Counted from the first letter of the stretch, positions 25,494 through 36,444 are shown. The stretch is DNA of 64,000 nucleotides from Acidobacteriota bacterium (GCA_003222975.1 QHXN01000011.1:1-64000); one strand, 5' to 3'. Made by a program: numbers and translations. Notes: generated by a model not told the origin, from the letters alone.

Positions 25494-28400
25494 ATGAAGT
25501 GCGGCGAGACAAGACCGAGGGCGCTGCGACGGACGCTCGTCACGTTCGCCGTCGCGGCGTGCGCCGCGTGTCTCGTAATCCGCGCGGCGCGATCCGCCGC
25601 GTCGGGCGACACGACGAAGATTGATCTGAAGGCTCACGGCGACGACGAGGTGGCGAAGCTTCTAGACGCGGCGCTCTACACGCGCGCGGAGTTCTTCGGC
25701 GCGCAGGCGCGCGTCGCGTTCCCGACCGTCGAGGCGCGCAACCGCGTCGCCGCGCTGCGCGAGCAGAGGCCGGACGAGCCGCGCGTCACGCTCGCGCTCG
25801 CGCGGCTCGACGAGAAGCTGGGGGGCTACGACACGGCGGAGAAGGAGATGGGCGAGTACGTCGCGCAGTCGGGCGACGGTTACGCAGCGTTCTCGGAACT
25901 GGCCGCGTTCGATCATCGCCGCGCTCTCTTCGCAAAAGAGGCCGCGACGCTCGAACGTATGCTGAGCGCCGCGCCCGACGGAGAGCGCGCGACTGTGCTC
26001 GACGCGCTCGTGCGCCTTGCCGAAGCGCAGAAGCTCGCCGAATATCTCAGTCCTGAGTTTTTCGAGCGCGTCATCGCCGAGCACCCGTCGGACTTTTCCG
26101 TCGTAGCGGCTTACGTCGAACGGCTCGCCTCGAAGAAAGACCCGAAGGCGCTCGAAGCCGTGCGCCACTACCGCGAGCGCTTTCCTCCTCACCACCGCTA
26201 TTTCATGGAGAAGGAGATCGCGCTGCTCGACGGCGCGGGCCGCGCGCGCGAGGCCGAGTCGGTTTACGTCGAAAACTTCGATCCCTTCTGGCCCGACGAT
26301 CTCTCCGAGAGCTTCTACCAGTTCCTGCGCGAACACGACCGCTACCGCGCCTACGGCACGGAGCTGCGCGACTCGCTGCGCCGCGACCCGACGAACTTTG
26401 GAGTCGCGCTCCGCCTCTTCCACTTCCGCAAGCACGCATACGAGGGCGGCGTGGGCGACATCTTCGAGCGCGTCGAAGAGGCGAGGGGAGCGCGCCACGT
26501 CAGTTGGAAGCCCGAAGAGCTTGCGACCGCCGCGCGCCTCCTCATCGAAGAGGGCGACGCAGACACCGCCTCGCGCTTCCTCTACACGCTCGTCGCGCTC
26601 GGACAACTCTCGAAAGGATCGCCCGAACGCGCGAAGGTCTTATATCAACTCTTCGAGCTGCTCTCAGACGCGGGTGACGAGCGTCTGCCGCTCACGCGCG
26701 GCGACCTGCAGTTCTACCGCGACGTGGCTTCCTCCGACCCACATCCGGGCATCGTCGGCGGTCTTCTCTCGCTCATCTTCTCTGACAAGAACCCTTCGGG
26801 CGAGTTGGGCGGCGAGGACGAGGAGGCGGTCAAGCGCTTCAACCGCGCCGCCGCTTACAGAATCTTCAACGCGTACAAGGAAGAGAACCCGACATCGCCC
26901 GAACTCGCGCAGATGTACCTCGATCTCGTCCGACTCTACAGCGCCGAAGGCGATCCGCGGATCGCGGACGAAGCGCTCAGAGAGTTCGAGCAGCGTTACG
27001 GCGACGCGCCTCGGTACGCGGAGGTCGCGCTCAAGCTCGCCGACTGCTACGTGCTGCTCGACCGCCACGAAGACGAGCGCGCCGTTTACGCGCGCGTCCT
27101 CGACTACCTCGGCCGCCGGCGCGAAAGAAAGTCTCCGCTCGTGCCCGCGTTCGGGCGTCCGGCCGCCGCGCCTTACGCGGGCGAGACGGGCGCGTTCTAC
27201 GAGCCGACGGAGATCAAGCCGTCGCTCGTCGAGTACCCGCCGAAGTCGAGCCCCGGCATCAAGGCTGCGGTCGGCGAAAAGTCTCCGTCCGACTACTACG
27301 ACTACGAGTACGACAGGCACACCTACAGAGACTTCCTAGCGCCGGACGAAGATCGCGACGCCGACGACGATAGTCAGTCGTTGGGTGACGACGCGCGCTC
27401 TAACGAAAGCGAGCGCGACGAAGAGACTGTAAGGCAATCCAAAGTCACATACGCCGACGTGCTCGCGCGCGACGTCGCCTCGCTCGCGAATGAGAATCGC
27501 ACCGAGGACGTGCTCGCGCTCTACGCCGCGGAGATCAAAAAGTACCCGGACGAGCAGGGGCTCTACGAGCAGATGTTGCAGTGGCTCGGCCAGACCAACC
27601 TGTTCGACGAGCAGTCGCGCGTCTATCGTGAAGCTCTCGAACGTTTCCCCTCCGAAGCGTGGCGCGACCGCCTCGCGCGCTGGCTCCTGCGCCGCGAGAG
27701 GAAGCAGGAGTTCGCCGACTACTCGCGCGAGTTGGTTAGCAAGCTCGACGACAAAGATGCCGAGCGCTACCTCGAACGGTTCATCGCCCCGCGCGCCACG
27801 TCGGACGCCAAAAGCTTCGAGTCCGATCTCTACCTCGGCCTCTACAGTCTCGCGCACGAGCGCTTCCCTGAAAACGTCGCGCTTGTCCGCGGCCTCCTGC
27901 AGTTCTACGCCGCGCACGGCCGCGAGGACGATTACCGCCGACTCCTCGCAGAGTACTACTTCGTCTCGCCTGAGTTACGCGAACAGTTCCTCTCGCACCT
28001 CGCCGAGCGCGGCGAGCTGCGCGCGCGACTAGACGAAGCGCGAAAGATTTTGAAGGAACGTGGCGAACTGGTGCCACGCAACGCTGTGAGCGCGGGCGAC
28101 GAGACGAAGGTCGGCGACGAAGCGAACGCGTCCGATGGCGCAAAGCCCATCGTCGAATCGCTCGCCTACAAACTCTTCCGCGCGGACGCCGCCGCGCGGC
28201 TATCGAACTACGAGGAGTCGGTTGACGCCTACCGCGAGTTGAATCGCCTTTATCCCGCGACGCCTGAGTTCGCCGAACGACTCTCCGCGTTCACGCGCTC
28301 GCTCGGCCAGCACAATCGACAGTTGCTCGAAGAGGCAGCTTCAACTTCACGCGAGCTGGCCGACGCGAACCCTGCGGACGCCGCGTACCGCACGCGCGCG

Positions 28401-31400
28401 GGCGAAGTCTTCGCCGAACTCGGCGACTACGCGCGCGCACGCACCGAATGGTCGCGCCTCGTCTCAATCGCGCCCGGCGACAGGGAGTCGTTCCTCGACG
28501 CGGCGACGGTCTTCTGGGACTACTTCCAATACGCCGACGCGCTCGAAACGATCAATCATTTCAGGCGCGAGACGGGTGACAACTCTGCTTACGCTTTCGA
28601 GGCGGGCTCGATCCTCGAAGCGCAGCACCGGCAGACGAAAGCCATCGCCGAGTACGTCAAGGCGCTCGACGAAGACGCGCCCGCGCATTGGCGCGCGCGC
28701 CGCCGCCTCGCAACTCTCTACAAACGCCCCGCCGTCCCCGCGCTGATAGCCGAAGCCTACTCGCGCTCGCGCGACGACGCGGGCATCACACTCGGCTACG
28801 CCACACTACTGAAAGAGCTGGGCCGGCGCGACGAAGCTTCGAGAGTGCTCGCCGCGTCGGTCGCGCGCAGCCGCGACGCGGACTTCATCAAGCGCGCGCA
28901 GGAAAAATATTCCGACGCGGAAGACGCCGACGGAGAGCACGCATGCATCGCGCGCCTCGTCCAAATCTCCACCGCCCCGCGACAGTTCATCTCGCACAGC
29001 CTGCAACTCGCCGAGAGCTACGCACAGCGCGGCGAGCGCGACTCCGCCGCGTCAGTCGTCCGCACGCTGCTGCGAAAGTTCCCGACGAACTACGGGGTCT
29101 TGCAGGAGGCATCCGCCGTTTACGTGCGGCTCGGACTCACTGACGACTCGCTGCGAGTCCTGCGCGACGCTGCGGCGCGCGGGCGCGGGCATTATCACAC
29201 GGAGTTCTCGCGCAGCCTTGCCGCGCGACTGCTCGATCTGAACAGAATCGCCGAAGCGCGCCGCGTCCTCGAAGGTCTGCACGACGGAGACCCGCTCGAT
29301 CTCGGCGCGTTCCGCGAACTCGCGCACATCTACGCGCGCGCAGGCGACTCGGCCGCGCTGCGAAAAGCATTCAACAAGACGCTCGACTCCATCCGCGCGA
29401 GCGACGCCGATCCGCGCGAGACGCGCGCGCAGGTGGCCGACCTGCGCCGCGCGATGATCACGGTCTTCACCTCTCTGCGCGACTACCGCGCCGCGATGGA
29501 GCAGCACGTCGAGATCGTCAACCGCGATCCAGACGACGACGAAGCCGTCGAAGCCGCCATCTCCTACGCGAAGCGCTACGGCGGCGCTGACGAGCTTCTG
29601 TCCTACTACCAGAAGGTCTCAAATCAGGCTTACAAGAACTACCGCTGGCAGGTCGTCCTCGCGCGCATCTACGAGGCGAAGAACGATCTCGCGTCGGCCG
29701 CGCGCAGCTACAAAGAAGCGATTGACAACCAGCCTGAGATGACAGAGCTACACGCCGCGCTCGCCGAGGTCTGCGTCAAAGCTCACGACTACGACGCGGC
29801 GCTGCGCGCGCTCGCGCGAGCTTCGGAGCTGTCGAACGACGATCCGCAGTACATCCGCCGCACAGCCGAGGTGCTGGAGCTGGCCGGGCGGGAGCAGGAG
29901 GCCGCGGACGTTCGACGCAAGCTGCCCGCACCACAAACTCCGAAGCGCGAGGACACGCGCGAGCTGTTCGCCGACGCCGCGCGCACGCTCGCTACGGATC
30001 GCGCGATGGCCGTCGAACAGTACCGCGCGGCGTTAGACGCGTTGGAGGCAGAGCCTTACAAACACGAGCTGCGCGCCTCGGAGATCAACGCCTACGTCCG
30101 CGCCGTGCGCGGCGACGAATCGCTCGACGCGATCTTCCAGAGGCTCTGGTCGTTCCGACAAAAGTTGATCGCCGACGCTGATCGCGTAAACGGCAAAGAC
30201 GCCGGTCGCGCGCGCGACACGCTGTCCGCCTTCGACGGCGCGCTGCCAGACGCGGTCGGCGCGACCGCAGCCGAAGTCGCCACGGGCGACGAGCTCGCGC
30301 GCCTCTTCGCAAGCCTTCGTGAAAAGATTGACGCGTCGCTTCGCGCTTCGGACGCTCACGCTACGCTCGCGCTCCTACAGAACATCGCGCACCGCGCGGG
30401 CTTCGCCACGCTCGAAGAGCGCGTCCTCGCCGCGCAAAGGGACGCGGCGCGCACAGCGGGCGATCCCATCACGTTGCGCGAGCGCATTCGCACGCTTGCC
30501 TCCTACTACGCTGCCGCAGGCGAGTACCCGCGCGCACTCGAACTGCTCGAAGACGAAGGCGCGAAGAACGCCGCGCTCGCAAACGCCGACTACGCAAGCA
30601 CAACCGCAGAGTACGCGCGGCTCGCGGGCGACGGCGCGCGCGAGCTGTCTGCGCTCGGAAGCTATTACGATCTGACGAAGAGCTTTTCCGATCCGTCCAA
30701 GCCCGACTTCAACGACGACGCGCTCGTCGCGCGCTACTTCGATCTCCTCCACGACTCCGGCTCACGAGGGCGCGAAGAGTTGTCGCGCCGCGCGAGCGAA
30801 TCTTCGTCGCGCCGCGCGCTGCAACTCGTCAACTTCCTCATCGCGAAGGGCGAGCGCGAGCTGGCGCACGCGGCGGTCTCGTCCGCGCAGCTTCCAGACG
30901 GGTGGAAGCTCGCGCGTCAGGCGCAACTGAGCCTCGCGCTCGGCGAGTTCAATCAGCAGGGCGAAGCGTACTTCGCAGACGCGCTCAGGCCAGCGACAAT
31001 CGGCGAACTCCTCGCCGCGAAAACTGACTCAGGTACGAAGCTCGCGGCCGACGACTGGTCGCGCCTCGAATCCGACTACGGACGCTGGCTCTACCTGTCG
31101 GGCGATGGCGAACAGCGCGCACGTGCCACCGCCGCGCTCCCCGCCGTCGTCGAATCTCGCCCGCGCGACGCAGCGGCGCAGGCCGAACTCGCGCGCTGGT
31201 ACTTGTCGCAGGGCGAAGCGCGCGCCGCGCTCGAACACCTCGCAATCGCAGACGAAGAGTCGCCCGACGATCCGCGCGTCGCCGCCGACATCGGCTCAGC
31301 GCACTTCCTCCTCGGCGAGCGCGAGCAGGCCGAAGCCGACTGGTCGAAACTGATCGCCGCCGACGATCCGTCGCCCGACGCGTGCCTCCTCTATCTGAAG

Positions 31401-33497
31401 ACTCTCGCCGCGCACGGCCTCGCCGCCGAGGCGAGAGACAGGCTCGCGCTGTTCGTCGCCAAGCGGCTGAAGGCCGTGGACGAAACCTACAGGAAGGACG
31501 AGAAGTTCGAGCCGCTGAAGCCGCTCCTCGTCGCGCTGTCGCGCTCGTTCGTCAGCACGGTCTCCGATGACTTGAAGAAGACTGTGGGCGCGGCGGGCGA
31601 CGGCGAAAGCGACGAGCCTCTGTCGAGATCGGACGAAGACGCGCGCGCCGCGTTCTTCCGCAAGCTGTGCGAGGCCGCGCCGCGCGACACGGAGCTTGCG
31701 CAGATGATCGTTGAAGGTGGGCTCGTCTCGCGTTCACACTTCGGCGAGTTTTACGCGCTGCTCGTCGAGCGCTCCGACGGGCTTGAGGGCTACGATGACG
31801 ACTACGCCTTCACGGACTTCATGCGCGAGTCTTACGGTGCGACGGACGTTGAAGCCGCGTTCGATCACGCACAACATTTCAGCGTCAAAGAGCCGGAACG
31901 CGAACGAGTCAAGTGGCAGGAGCACCAGCTTGAATACCTGATCGAAGAAGGACGCAACGTCGAAGCGCAGCGCTTGACCTCGTCGGTCGAAAGCGAACTC
32001 GCGCGCCGCTACGCGCGGCCAACCTGGTTGCGTCTCGCCAAAGTGAGACTTGAGCTGCGCGGCGGAAAGACCGAGAAGGCGCTCAACGCTCTCAAGACCT
32101 ACGTCGGCGCGGACACGCCCCCGGGTCTCGCGAAAATCTCCGCGCCGAGCACGGAGCGTTTGACAGAAGCGCTCGCGCTGCTGCGCGAAGAGCACTCTGA
32201 GTCCGCCGCGCCACAGCTCGTCGAAGCGACTTACGCGCAGCTCCTCGCGCTCGGCCAGTACCAGTCATCTTACTTCGTCGCGCTCGCGCGAGTCGCCTAC
32301 GAAAGCGGCGACGCAACGCGCGGCGACAGGCTGCTGCGTCTCATGATCGATCTCTCTGCGGAAGAGACGCGCGACGACGCCGCGCAGGTCGCGTCGCTGC
32401 CCGAAGTCCGAGCGCGCGCGGCCAGAGTCGAAAGCGCGGAGTTGCCCGAAGAGTCGAACGTGATCGCGCGCAACGAAGCGCTCGCGCTCGCGGCCGAGAC
32501 GGCGGGCGCGTTCGGCCGCTTCGACGAGGCGACCAACTTCCGCGCCGCGCTCGCAGCCGCGTCGCCCGACGACTACACGAACCGCGTCGAGCTTGCGCGG
32601 CTGCTCGCGGCGTCCGACCGGCGCGAAGAGGCCGTCGGCCAACTGTCGGGCATGATCTCGGACGTGCGTGCGCCGCGCTCCGCGCGCTGGCAGGCCGTGT
32701 GGAGCGCGGCGGAGGTCGCGGGCGGGCGGCAGGACTTGTGGGAATCGCTCAGAGAGAATTTAAGTTCTGCCGCGCAAACTGATCACGAGATGAGCGACGC
32801 GCTCGGCGCGAGAGAACTACAGTCCGAAGGGCGCGCGGGCGAGGCTGTGGACTTGCTGGATCGCGCTGCCGCAGACGATCCGAACCCGCTGCTCGAATTC
32901 TTCCGAGGCGTCGTTGACGAAGAGGCCGGGCGCGCAGAGAACGCCGCGCGCGCCTTCGCCGACGCGTCGCGCTCGCAGTCGTCTGCGGACATCGCTACCG
33001 CGTTCGGCGCGGATGAAGATGATGCGGCGCGCGAGTTGATCCACCTGCAACTCTCTTCGTCGCGCCCATACGCGGCTTTGAAACTCGCGTCGCTCGACAC
33101 GGAACTATTGAAGCAGCCTTCGGGCGACGACGCGCGGGGGGAAGAGGACGCGCAACGCGCAGACACCGAGCACGCAGACACCGAACGCGTGGGCGAGTCG
33201 GCGCGCGCGGCGCAGCCGGCCTCGAACTATCGCACGTTGAAGGAGCGCGCGGAGGCGAGGCGCGCGGCGTCGGAGGCGGAACTGCTCGGACTATTGTCGG
33301 TCGCGGCGGAGCAGGTCAGAGACTTCGACAAGTCAATCGAGTTCGAGCGCGCGAGATTGAGCCGACTGTCGGACGAAGGAGAGCGCGACGCGTCGGCGCA
33401 GCGCGTCGCACGCCTGCGCCGGTTGTTAAGGGAGCAGAGGGCGGGAGCGACTCCGCCGCCGCTCGTCGTTGATGGCACGCTCGTCGCGCGCAGTTGA
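25494..33497 (+). CDS. Giant TPR/alpha-solenoid envelope protein (2667 residues)
   Basis: 2667 residues. A basic start and one hydrophobic stretch (TLVTFAVAACAACLVIRAA, about 15-33) suggest export or anchoring. The body is Ala/Arg/Glu/Asp-rich helical hairpins in which TPR-type motifs recur (for example YEESVDAYRELNRLYPATPEFAERL, ARTEWSRLVSIAPGDRESFLDAA, AARSYKEAIDNQPEMTELHAALAEVC). An acidic, Tyr/Asp-rich spacer occurs at about 600-650 (DYYDYEYDRH ... DEDRDADDD). Three smaller and one equally exported partner genes flank it in the same operon, so it probably forms the long scaffold of the complex. No enzymatic motif seen; no close named family recognised. Confidence 0.82.
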   Translation: MKCGETRPRALRRTLVTFAVAACAACLVIRAARSAASGDTTKIDLKAHGDDEVAKLLDAALYTRAEFFGAQARVAFPTVEARNRVAALREQRPDEPRVTLALARLDEKLGGYDTAEKEMGEYVAQSGDGYAAFSELAAFDHRRALFAKEAATLERMLSAAPDGERATVLDALVRLAEAQKLAEYLSPEFFERVIAEHPSDFSVVAAYVERLASKKDPKALEAVRHYRERFPPHHRYFMEKEIALLDGAGRAREAESVYVENFDPFWPDDLSESFYQFLREHDRYRAYGTELRDSLRRDPTNFGVALRLFHFRKHAYEGGVGDIFERVEEARGARHVSWKPEELATAARLLIEEGDADTASRFLYTLVALGQLSKGSPERAKVLYQLFELLSDAGDERLPLTRGDLQFYRDVASSDPHPGIVGGLLSLIFSDKNPSGELGGEDEEAVKRFNRAAAYRIFNAYKEENPTSPELAQMYLDLVRLYSAEGDPRIADEALREFEQRYGDAPRYAEVALKLADCYVLLDRHEDERAVYARVLDYLGRRRERKSPLVPAFGRPAAAPYAGETGAFYEPTEIKPSLVEYPPKSSPGIKAAVGEKSPSDYYDYEYDRHTYRDFLAPDEDRDADDDSQSLGDDARSNESERDEETVRQSKVTYADVLARDVASLANENRTEDVLALYAAEIKKYPDEQGLYEQMLQWLGQTNLFDEQSRVYREALERFPSEAWRDRLARWLLRRERKQEFADYSRELVSKLDDKDAERYLERFIAPRATSDAKSFESDLYLGLYSLAHERFPENVALVRGLLQFYAAHGREDDYRRLLAEYYFVSPELREQFLSHLAERGELRARLDEARKILKERGELVPRNAVSAGDETKVGDEANASDGAKPIVESLAYKLFRADAAARLSNYEESVDAYRELNRLYPATPEFAERLSAFTRSLGQHNRQLLEEAASTSRELADANPADAAYRTRAGEVFAELGDYARARTEWSRLVSIAPGDRESFLDAATVFWDYFQYADALETINHFRRETGDNSAYAFEAGSILEAQHRQTKAIAEYVKALDEDAPAHWRARRRLATLYKRPAVPALIAEAYSRSRDDAGITLGYATLLKELGRRDEASRVLAASVARSRDADFIKRAQEKYSDAEDADGEHACIARLVQISTAPRQFISHSLQLAESYAQRGERDSAASVVRTLLRKFPTNYGVLQEASAVYVRLGLTDDSLRVLRDAAARGRGHYHTEFSRSLAARLLDLNRIAEARRVLEGLHDGDPLDLGAFRELAHIYARAGDSAALRKAFNKTLDSIRASDADPRETRAQVADLRRAMITVFTSLRDYRAAMEQHVEIVNRDPDDDEAVEAAISYAKRYGGADELLSYYQKVSNQAYKNYRWQVVLARIYEAKNDLASAARSYKEAIDNQPEMTELHAALAEVCVKAHDYDAALRALARASELSNDDPQYIRRTAEVLELAGREQEAADVRRKLPAPQTPKREDTRELFADAARTLATDRAMAVEQYRAALDALEAEPYKHELRASEINAYVRAVRGDESLDAIFQRLWSFRQKLIADADRVNGKDAGRARDTLSAFDGALPDAVGATAAEVATGDELARLFASLREKIDASLRASDAHATLALLQNIAHRAGFATLEERVLAAQRDAARTAGDPITLRERIRTLASYYAAAGEYPRALELLEDEGAKNAALANADYASTTAEYARLAGDGARELSALGSYYDLTKSFSDPSKPDFNDDALVARYFDLLHDSGSRGREELSRRASESSSRRALQLVNFLIAKGERELAHAAVSSAQLPDGWKLARQAQLSLALGEFNQQGEAYFADALRPATIGELLAAKTDSGTKLAADDWSRLESDYGRWLYLSGDGEQRARATAALPAVVESRPRDAAAQAELARWYLSQGEARAALEHLAIADEESPDDPRVAADIGSAHFLLGEREQAEADWSKLIAADDPSPDACLLYLKTLAAHGLAAEARDRLALFVAKRLKAVDETYRKDEKFEPLKPLLVALSRSFVSTVSDDLKKTVGAAGDGESDEPLSRSDEDARAAFFRKLCEAAPRDTELAQMIVEGGLVSRSHFGEFYALLVERSDGLEGYDDDYAFTDFMRESYGATDVEAAFDHAQHFSVKEPERERVKWQEHQLEYLIEEGRNVEAQRLTSSVESELARRYARPTWLRLAKVRLELRGGKTEKALNALKTYVGADTPPGLAKISAPSTERLTEALALLREEHSESAAPQLVEATYAQLLALGQYQSSYFVALARVAYESGDATRGDRLLRLMIDLSAEETRDDAAQVASLPEVRARAARVESAELPEESNVIARNEALALAAETAGAFGRFDEATNFRAALAAASPDDYTNRVELARLLAASDRREEAVGQLSGMISDVRAPRSARWQAVWSAAEVAGGRQDLWESLRENLSSAAQTDHEMSDALGARELQSEGRAGEAVDLLDRAAADDPNPLLEFFRGVVDEEAGRAENAARAFADASRSQSSADIATAFGADEDDAARELIHLQLSSSRPYAALKLASLDTELLKQPSGDDARGEEDAQRADTEHADTERVGESARAAQPASNYRTLKERAEARRAASEAELLGLLSVAAEQVRDFDKSIEFERARLSRLSDEGERDASAQRVARLRRLLREQRAGATPPPLVVDGTLVARS

Positions 33498-33508
33498 GGA
33501 GGCCGCTC

Positions 33509-34546
33509 ATGTTCGATCTGATGCGCAGGTACAAAGGCAGGCTCGCGGTCTTCGCGCTCAGCTTCGCCGTCGGCGTGGCGCTGGCCGTCGTCCTGAAAGT
33601 CGTGCTCGACCGTTTCGTGGTACGCGAGCGCGTGACCGCGAAGGCCGCGGAGTCGGCGCGGGGCGCCTGCGCTCAGGGCGACACGTTCTCGTCGCCGGAA
33701 GAGATCGCGGGCGCTTTGAGGAGCGAGGATGTCGGCGTCAGGAGCGAGATGATGCGGCGGCTGTCCGTGCTCCCGAACCTGTTGACGGCTTATTACGACT
33801 TCGAGCGCGACGCTGATTTTCCGGCGCGTGCAGAGTCGGTGAACGTGCGGCGCGTCAACCTCGACGAAGAGCCGGACGAGGAATCCGTCGTCACCTTCGT
33901 ACGAGGCGAGAGTCCCGTCGCGGTCGTGTTGAAGCGGCGCGAGTGCGGTTGGAAGGTCGTCGCGGTCGTCAGCTCGTGGCTGAGGTTTGAAGACTACCCT
34001 TACGCCGATTGGCTCGAACTGCCGGAAGCGTTCGGCGCGGGCCGCCACCTGCTGCTCGTGCGCGACAGCACGGGCGACGCGGCGCGCTACACGCGCAGGG
34101 CGCGTCTGCTGTGCGTCGCAGGCGATCACGTCGAGCAGGTCGCGGAGATCGATGAGGAGTCAATCGCGCCGGTCGAGGGCTACAAGGGAAATGATTGGGA
34201 AGACGTGAAGCGGCGGCGCACGGCGACGTTCTCGTTTGCGCCGGCGCAGTCCACTGCATCCACACCTGCGCAGGTCGCTTCATCCGTGCCGTCGCAGCCC
34301 GCGCCGGTCGCGCAGTCGTCTGTTGATTCGATTGCGCGCCTGCGCGTCGTGTACCGCGAAGAGGTCGTGAAGTATTCGGGCGTCGAGCCGCTGAACGTCT
34401 TTTGGAGCGAGGCGGACGGCGTGTGGCATCAGGCGCGCAGGCACTGGCGTTCGAGACACTTTGAAGTGTTGAAGCCAGCGGTCGTCAGCGAGGAGCAGTT
34501 CGCATGGGACGAGCAGAAGAAGCGTTTCGTCGCGGCGGCGCGATGA
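33509..34546 (+). CDS. Membrane-anchored hypothetical protein
   Basis: 345 residues from the ATG at 33509, which has GAGGAGG 7 bp upstream; a slightly longer frame exists but would swallow this ribosome site. One membrane segment near 12-36 (LAVFALSFAVGVALAVVLKVVLD), then a soluble domain with two strands around VVTFVRGESPVAVVLKRRECGWKVVAVVSSW, a Pro/Ser/Ala linker (about 250-275) and a C-terminal VFWSEADGVWHQARRHW. Fourth gene of the propeller-vWA-TPR operon; its stop overlaps the next start (ATGA). Function unknown. Confidence 0.75.
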   Translation: MFDLMRRYKGRLAVFALSFAVGVALAVVLKVVLDRFVVRERVTAKAAESARGACAQGDTFSSPEEIAGALRSEDVGVRSEMMRRLSVLPNLLTAYYDFERDADFPARAESVNVRRVNLDEEPDEESVVTFVRGESPVAVVLKRRECGWKVVAVVSSWLRFEDYPYADWLELPEAFGAGRHLLLVRDSTGDAARYTRRARLLCVAGDHVEQVAEIDEESIAPVEGYKGNDWEDVKRRRTATFSFAPAQSTASTPAQVASSVPSQPAPVAQSSVDSIARLRVVYREEVVKYSGVEPLNVFWSEADGVWHQARRHWRSRHFEVLKPAVVSEEQFAWDEQKKRFVAAAR

Positions 34547-36444
34547 GTCGCGCGAAGCCGCGACGCAGGATCGCACTCTTTGCGGCGCTCCTGATCGTTG
34601 CGCTCGTGTCGCTTTTTGTTTACGCGAAGTCGAAGCGCGACGCGGGCGGGCCGTACAGTCTCGCGGACGACTGCCCGCGGGGCGCGCTCGTTTACGCGCA
34701 AGCGTCCGACCTGCCCGCGCTGCTGCGTCTCTGGGACGGCTCGCGTTTCAAAGAGCGCTATCTCGCGAGCACGAACTACAAGCAGTTCGCCGAAGGGCAC
34801 GTCGCTCTCAAGCTCGTCGCGCGCGCGGGCGAGTTCGGCGACGCGCTCGGCTTCACGCCGGACGTGCGCGCGCTCGCCGAAGGCGCGGAGAAGAGTGCGG
34901 GGGTCGCCGTCTATGACATCGGACGTATGGAGCTTGTCTTCGTCGCGCCCGCGAGTGAAGAGAAGGCGACGGCCGCGCGCTTCTTCCAGAGCGCGGAGAA
35001 CTTTGAGCAGACGGAGCTGCCCGACGGCACGGTTTATTACAGCCACGACGTTGAAGCGGATCGCGGGCGGCAGAAGCAGAAGATACTCTTCGCCTACGCA
35101 CGCGGGCGCTTCGTCGTCGCGACGAGCGAGCAGTTGATGCTGCGCACGCTCGCCAACGTCAACGGCCGCTCGCGCGCAGACCGCCTCTCGGACGATCCTT
35201 CGTTCAAAACTCTGAGCCGCGAGATCACTCCGCACCTCGCGGCGGTCTGGGTCGATCAGTCGCGGCTCAACTCGGACTACTACTTCAAACACTACTGGGC
35301 TATGTCCGACGCCTCGTCGCTCAAAGGCATACGCGCAGGCCTCTTCGACTTCGAGATGAGCGCGGGGAGTTTCATAGAGCGCAGGGAGTTTCTGCTCGAA
35401 GGCAGGCAGTCGAACGTCGCCGCGCTCTCGCCGCGCGACGCTCAGGAGTTGAGCGCGTCGCTCCCCGCGGACGCGGCCTACACGCGCCTGCGCGTGTTGA
35501 GCGACGGCGCGGCGGGCGCTTCGACGCTCTTCGGCAACGCGCTGCTTGATCGCGTGCCGCGCGCTCGTGGAAGAGGCGGCAGCTCGCCCTGGCTGCACGA
35601 CGAGTTCGACGCGGCGGCTGAAGGGCGCGAAGATTACTCCTGGGATGATGACTACTATCACCTCGGCAACGACTACGACGTGTCGGTAGATGACGACTCG
35701 GAAGATGATCGCGGGAAGGGGAGCGACGACGCCGAGTCGTCGGCATCCGTCTCACACCTCGAACGCACGCTTGAACAAGCGCGGCCCGCAATTGCGGCGA
35801 TGGCCGAGAGCCCCGTCACGCGCGACGGCCCGCTCTTCGCGGAGTTCAGGCGTCTCGCCGTCGTCAGGCTCGAAGAACCCGACTCGCTCGACGCGAAGGC
35901 GTTTGAAGGGTCGATTGCGTCTCTCGCAGTCGGGCGTCTGACCGCCGCCGGCACAAGTTCCAATCTGAAGTGGTCGGACGCCGGGAGCGGCGCGCTCCGC
36001 CGCAGAGAGTTGGAGCTGCCGATGCTCGGCTGGAAACTCTGCTACGCGCTGCGCGGGCGCGACCTCTTCGTCTCGAACGACGCGGACTTCCTCGACTCGG
36101 CGCTCGCCGGAAGCGCGCGGCCTCAAACGCGAAGCGGCGACGCGCGTTTCGCGCCGGACGATCTCACCGTGATTCGTCTGGATCGCAAACGCGAAGCCTT
36201 CGACGCGTTCTTCGACAAGCTGGACGCGAAGCGCGTCGGCGACTATCGCGCGAGTCGCGGCAGTGGTGCCGGAGATCAAAGTCCCAACTCCGAGGGGTTC
36301 TTCTCCGGCAACGTCGCCAGCTTGCTCGACGCCGCGTCGCCCGCCACGTGCGTCGAGATCAGGAGGCGAGCCACGCCGGGCCGGCTCCGGGAGGAGGTCG
36401 AGCTGTTGACCGCGGGCGCGGCGGCGGGCGAGGGGAGAAAGTAA
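34543..36444 (+). CDS. Membrane-anchored DUF3352-like protein
   Basis: 633 residues from the ATG at 34543 (ATGA overlap). A signal anchor (IALFAALLIVALVSLFVYA, 9-27) precedes a large domain opening with CPRGALVYAQASDLPALLRLWDGSRF, and with GLRADVRAL-type and RFVVATSEQLMLRTL motifs, which resemble DUF3352 proteins in bacterial envelope operons. A strongly acidic loop (WDDDYYHLGNDYDVSVDDD) lies near 370. The second half repeats the fold (ELELPMLGWKLCYALRGRDLFVSND). Last gene of the operon. Family call is tentative. Confidence 0.7.
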   Translation: MSRAKPRRRIALFAALLIVALVSLFVYAKSKRDAGGPYSLADDCPRGALVYAQASDLPALLRLWDGSRFKERYLASTNYKQFAEGHVALKLVARAGEFGDALGFTPDVRALAEGAEKSAGVAVYDIGRMELVFVAPASEEKATAARFFQSAENFEQTELPDGTVYYSHDVEADRGRQKQKILFAYARGRFVVATSEQLMLRTLANVNGRSRADRLSDDPSFKTLSREITPHLAAVWVDQSRLNSDYYFKHYWAMSDASSLKGIRAGLFDFEMSAGSFIERREFLLEGRQSNVAALSPRDAQELSASLPADAAYTRLRVLSDGAAGASTLFGNALLDRVPRARGRGGSSPWLHDEFDAAAEGREDYSWDDDYYHLGNDYDVSVDDDSEDDRGKGSDDAESSASVSHLERTLEQARPAIAAMAESPVTRDGPLFAEFRRLAVVRLEEPDSLDAKAFEGSIASLAVGRLTAAGTSSNLKWSDAGSGALRRRELELPMLGWKLCYALRGRDLFVSNDADFLDSALAGSARPQTRSGDARFAPDDLTVIRLDRKREAFDAFFDKLDAKRVGDYRASRGSGAGDQSPNSEGFFSGNVASLLDAASPATCVEIRRRATPGRLREEVELLTAGAAAGEGRK

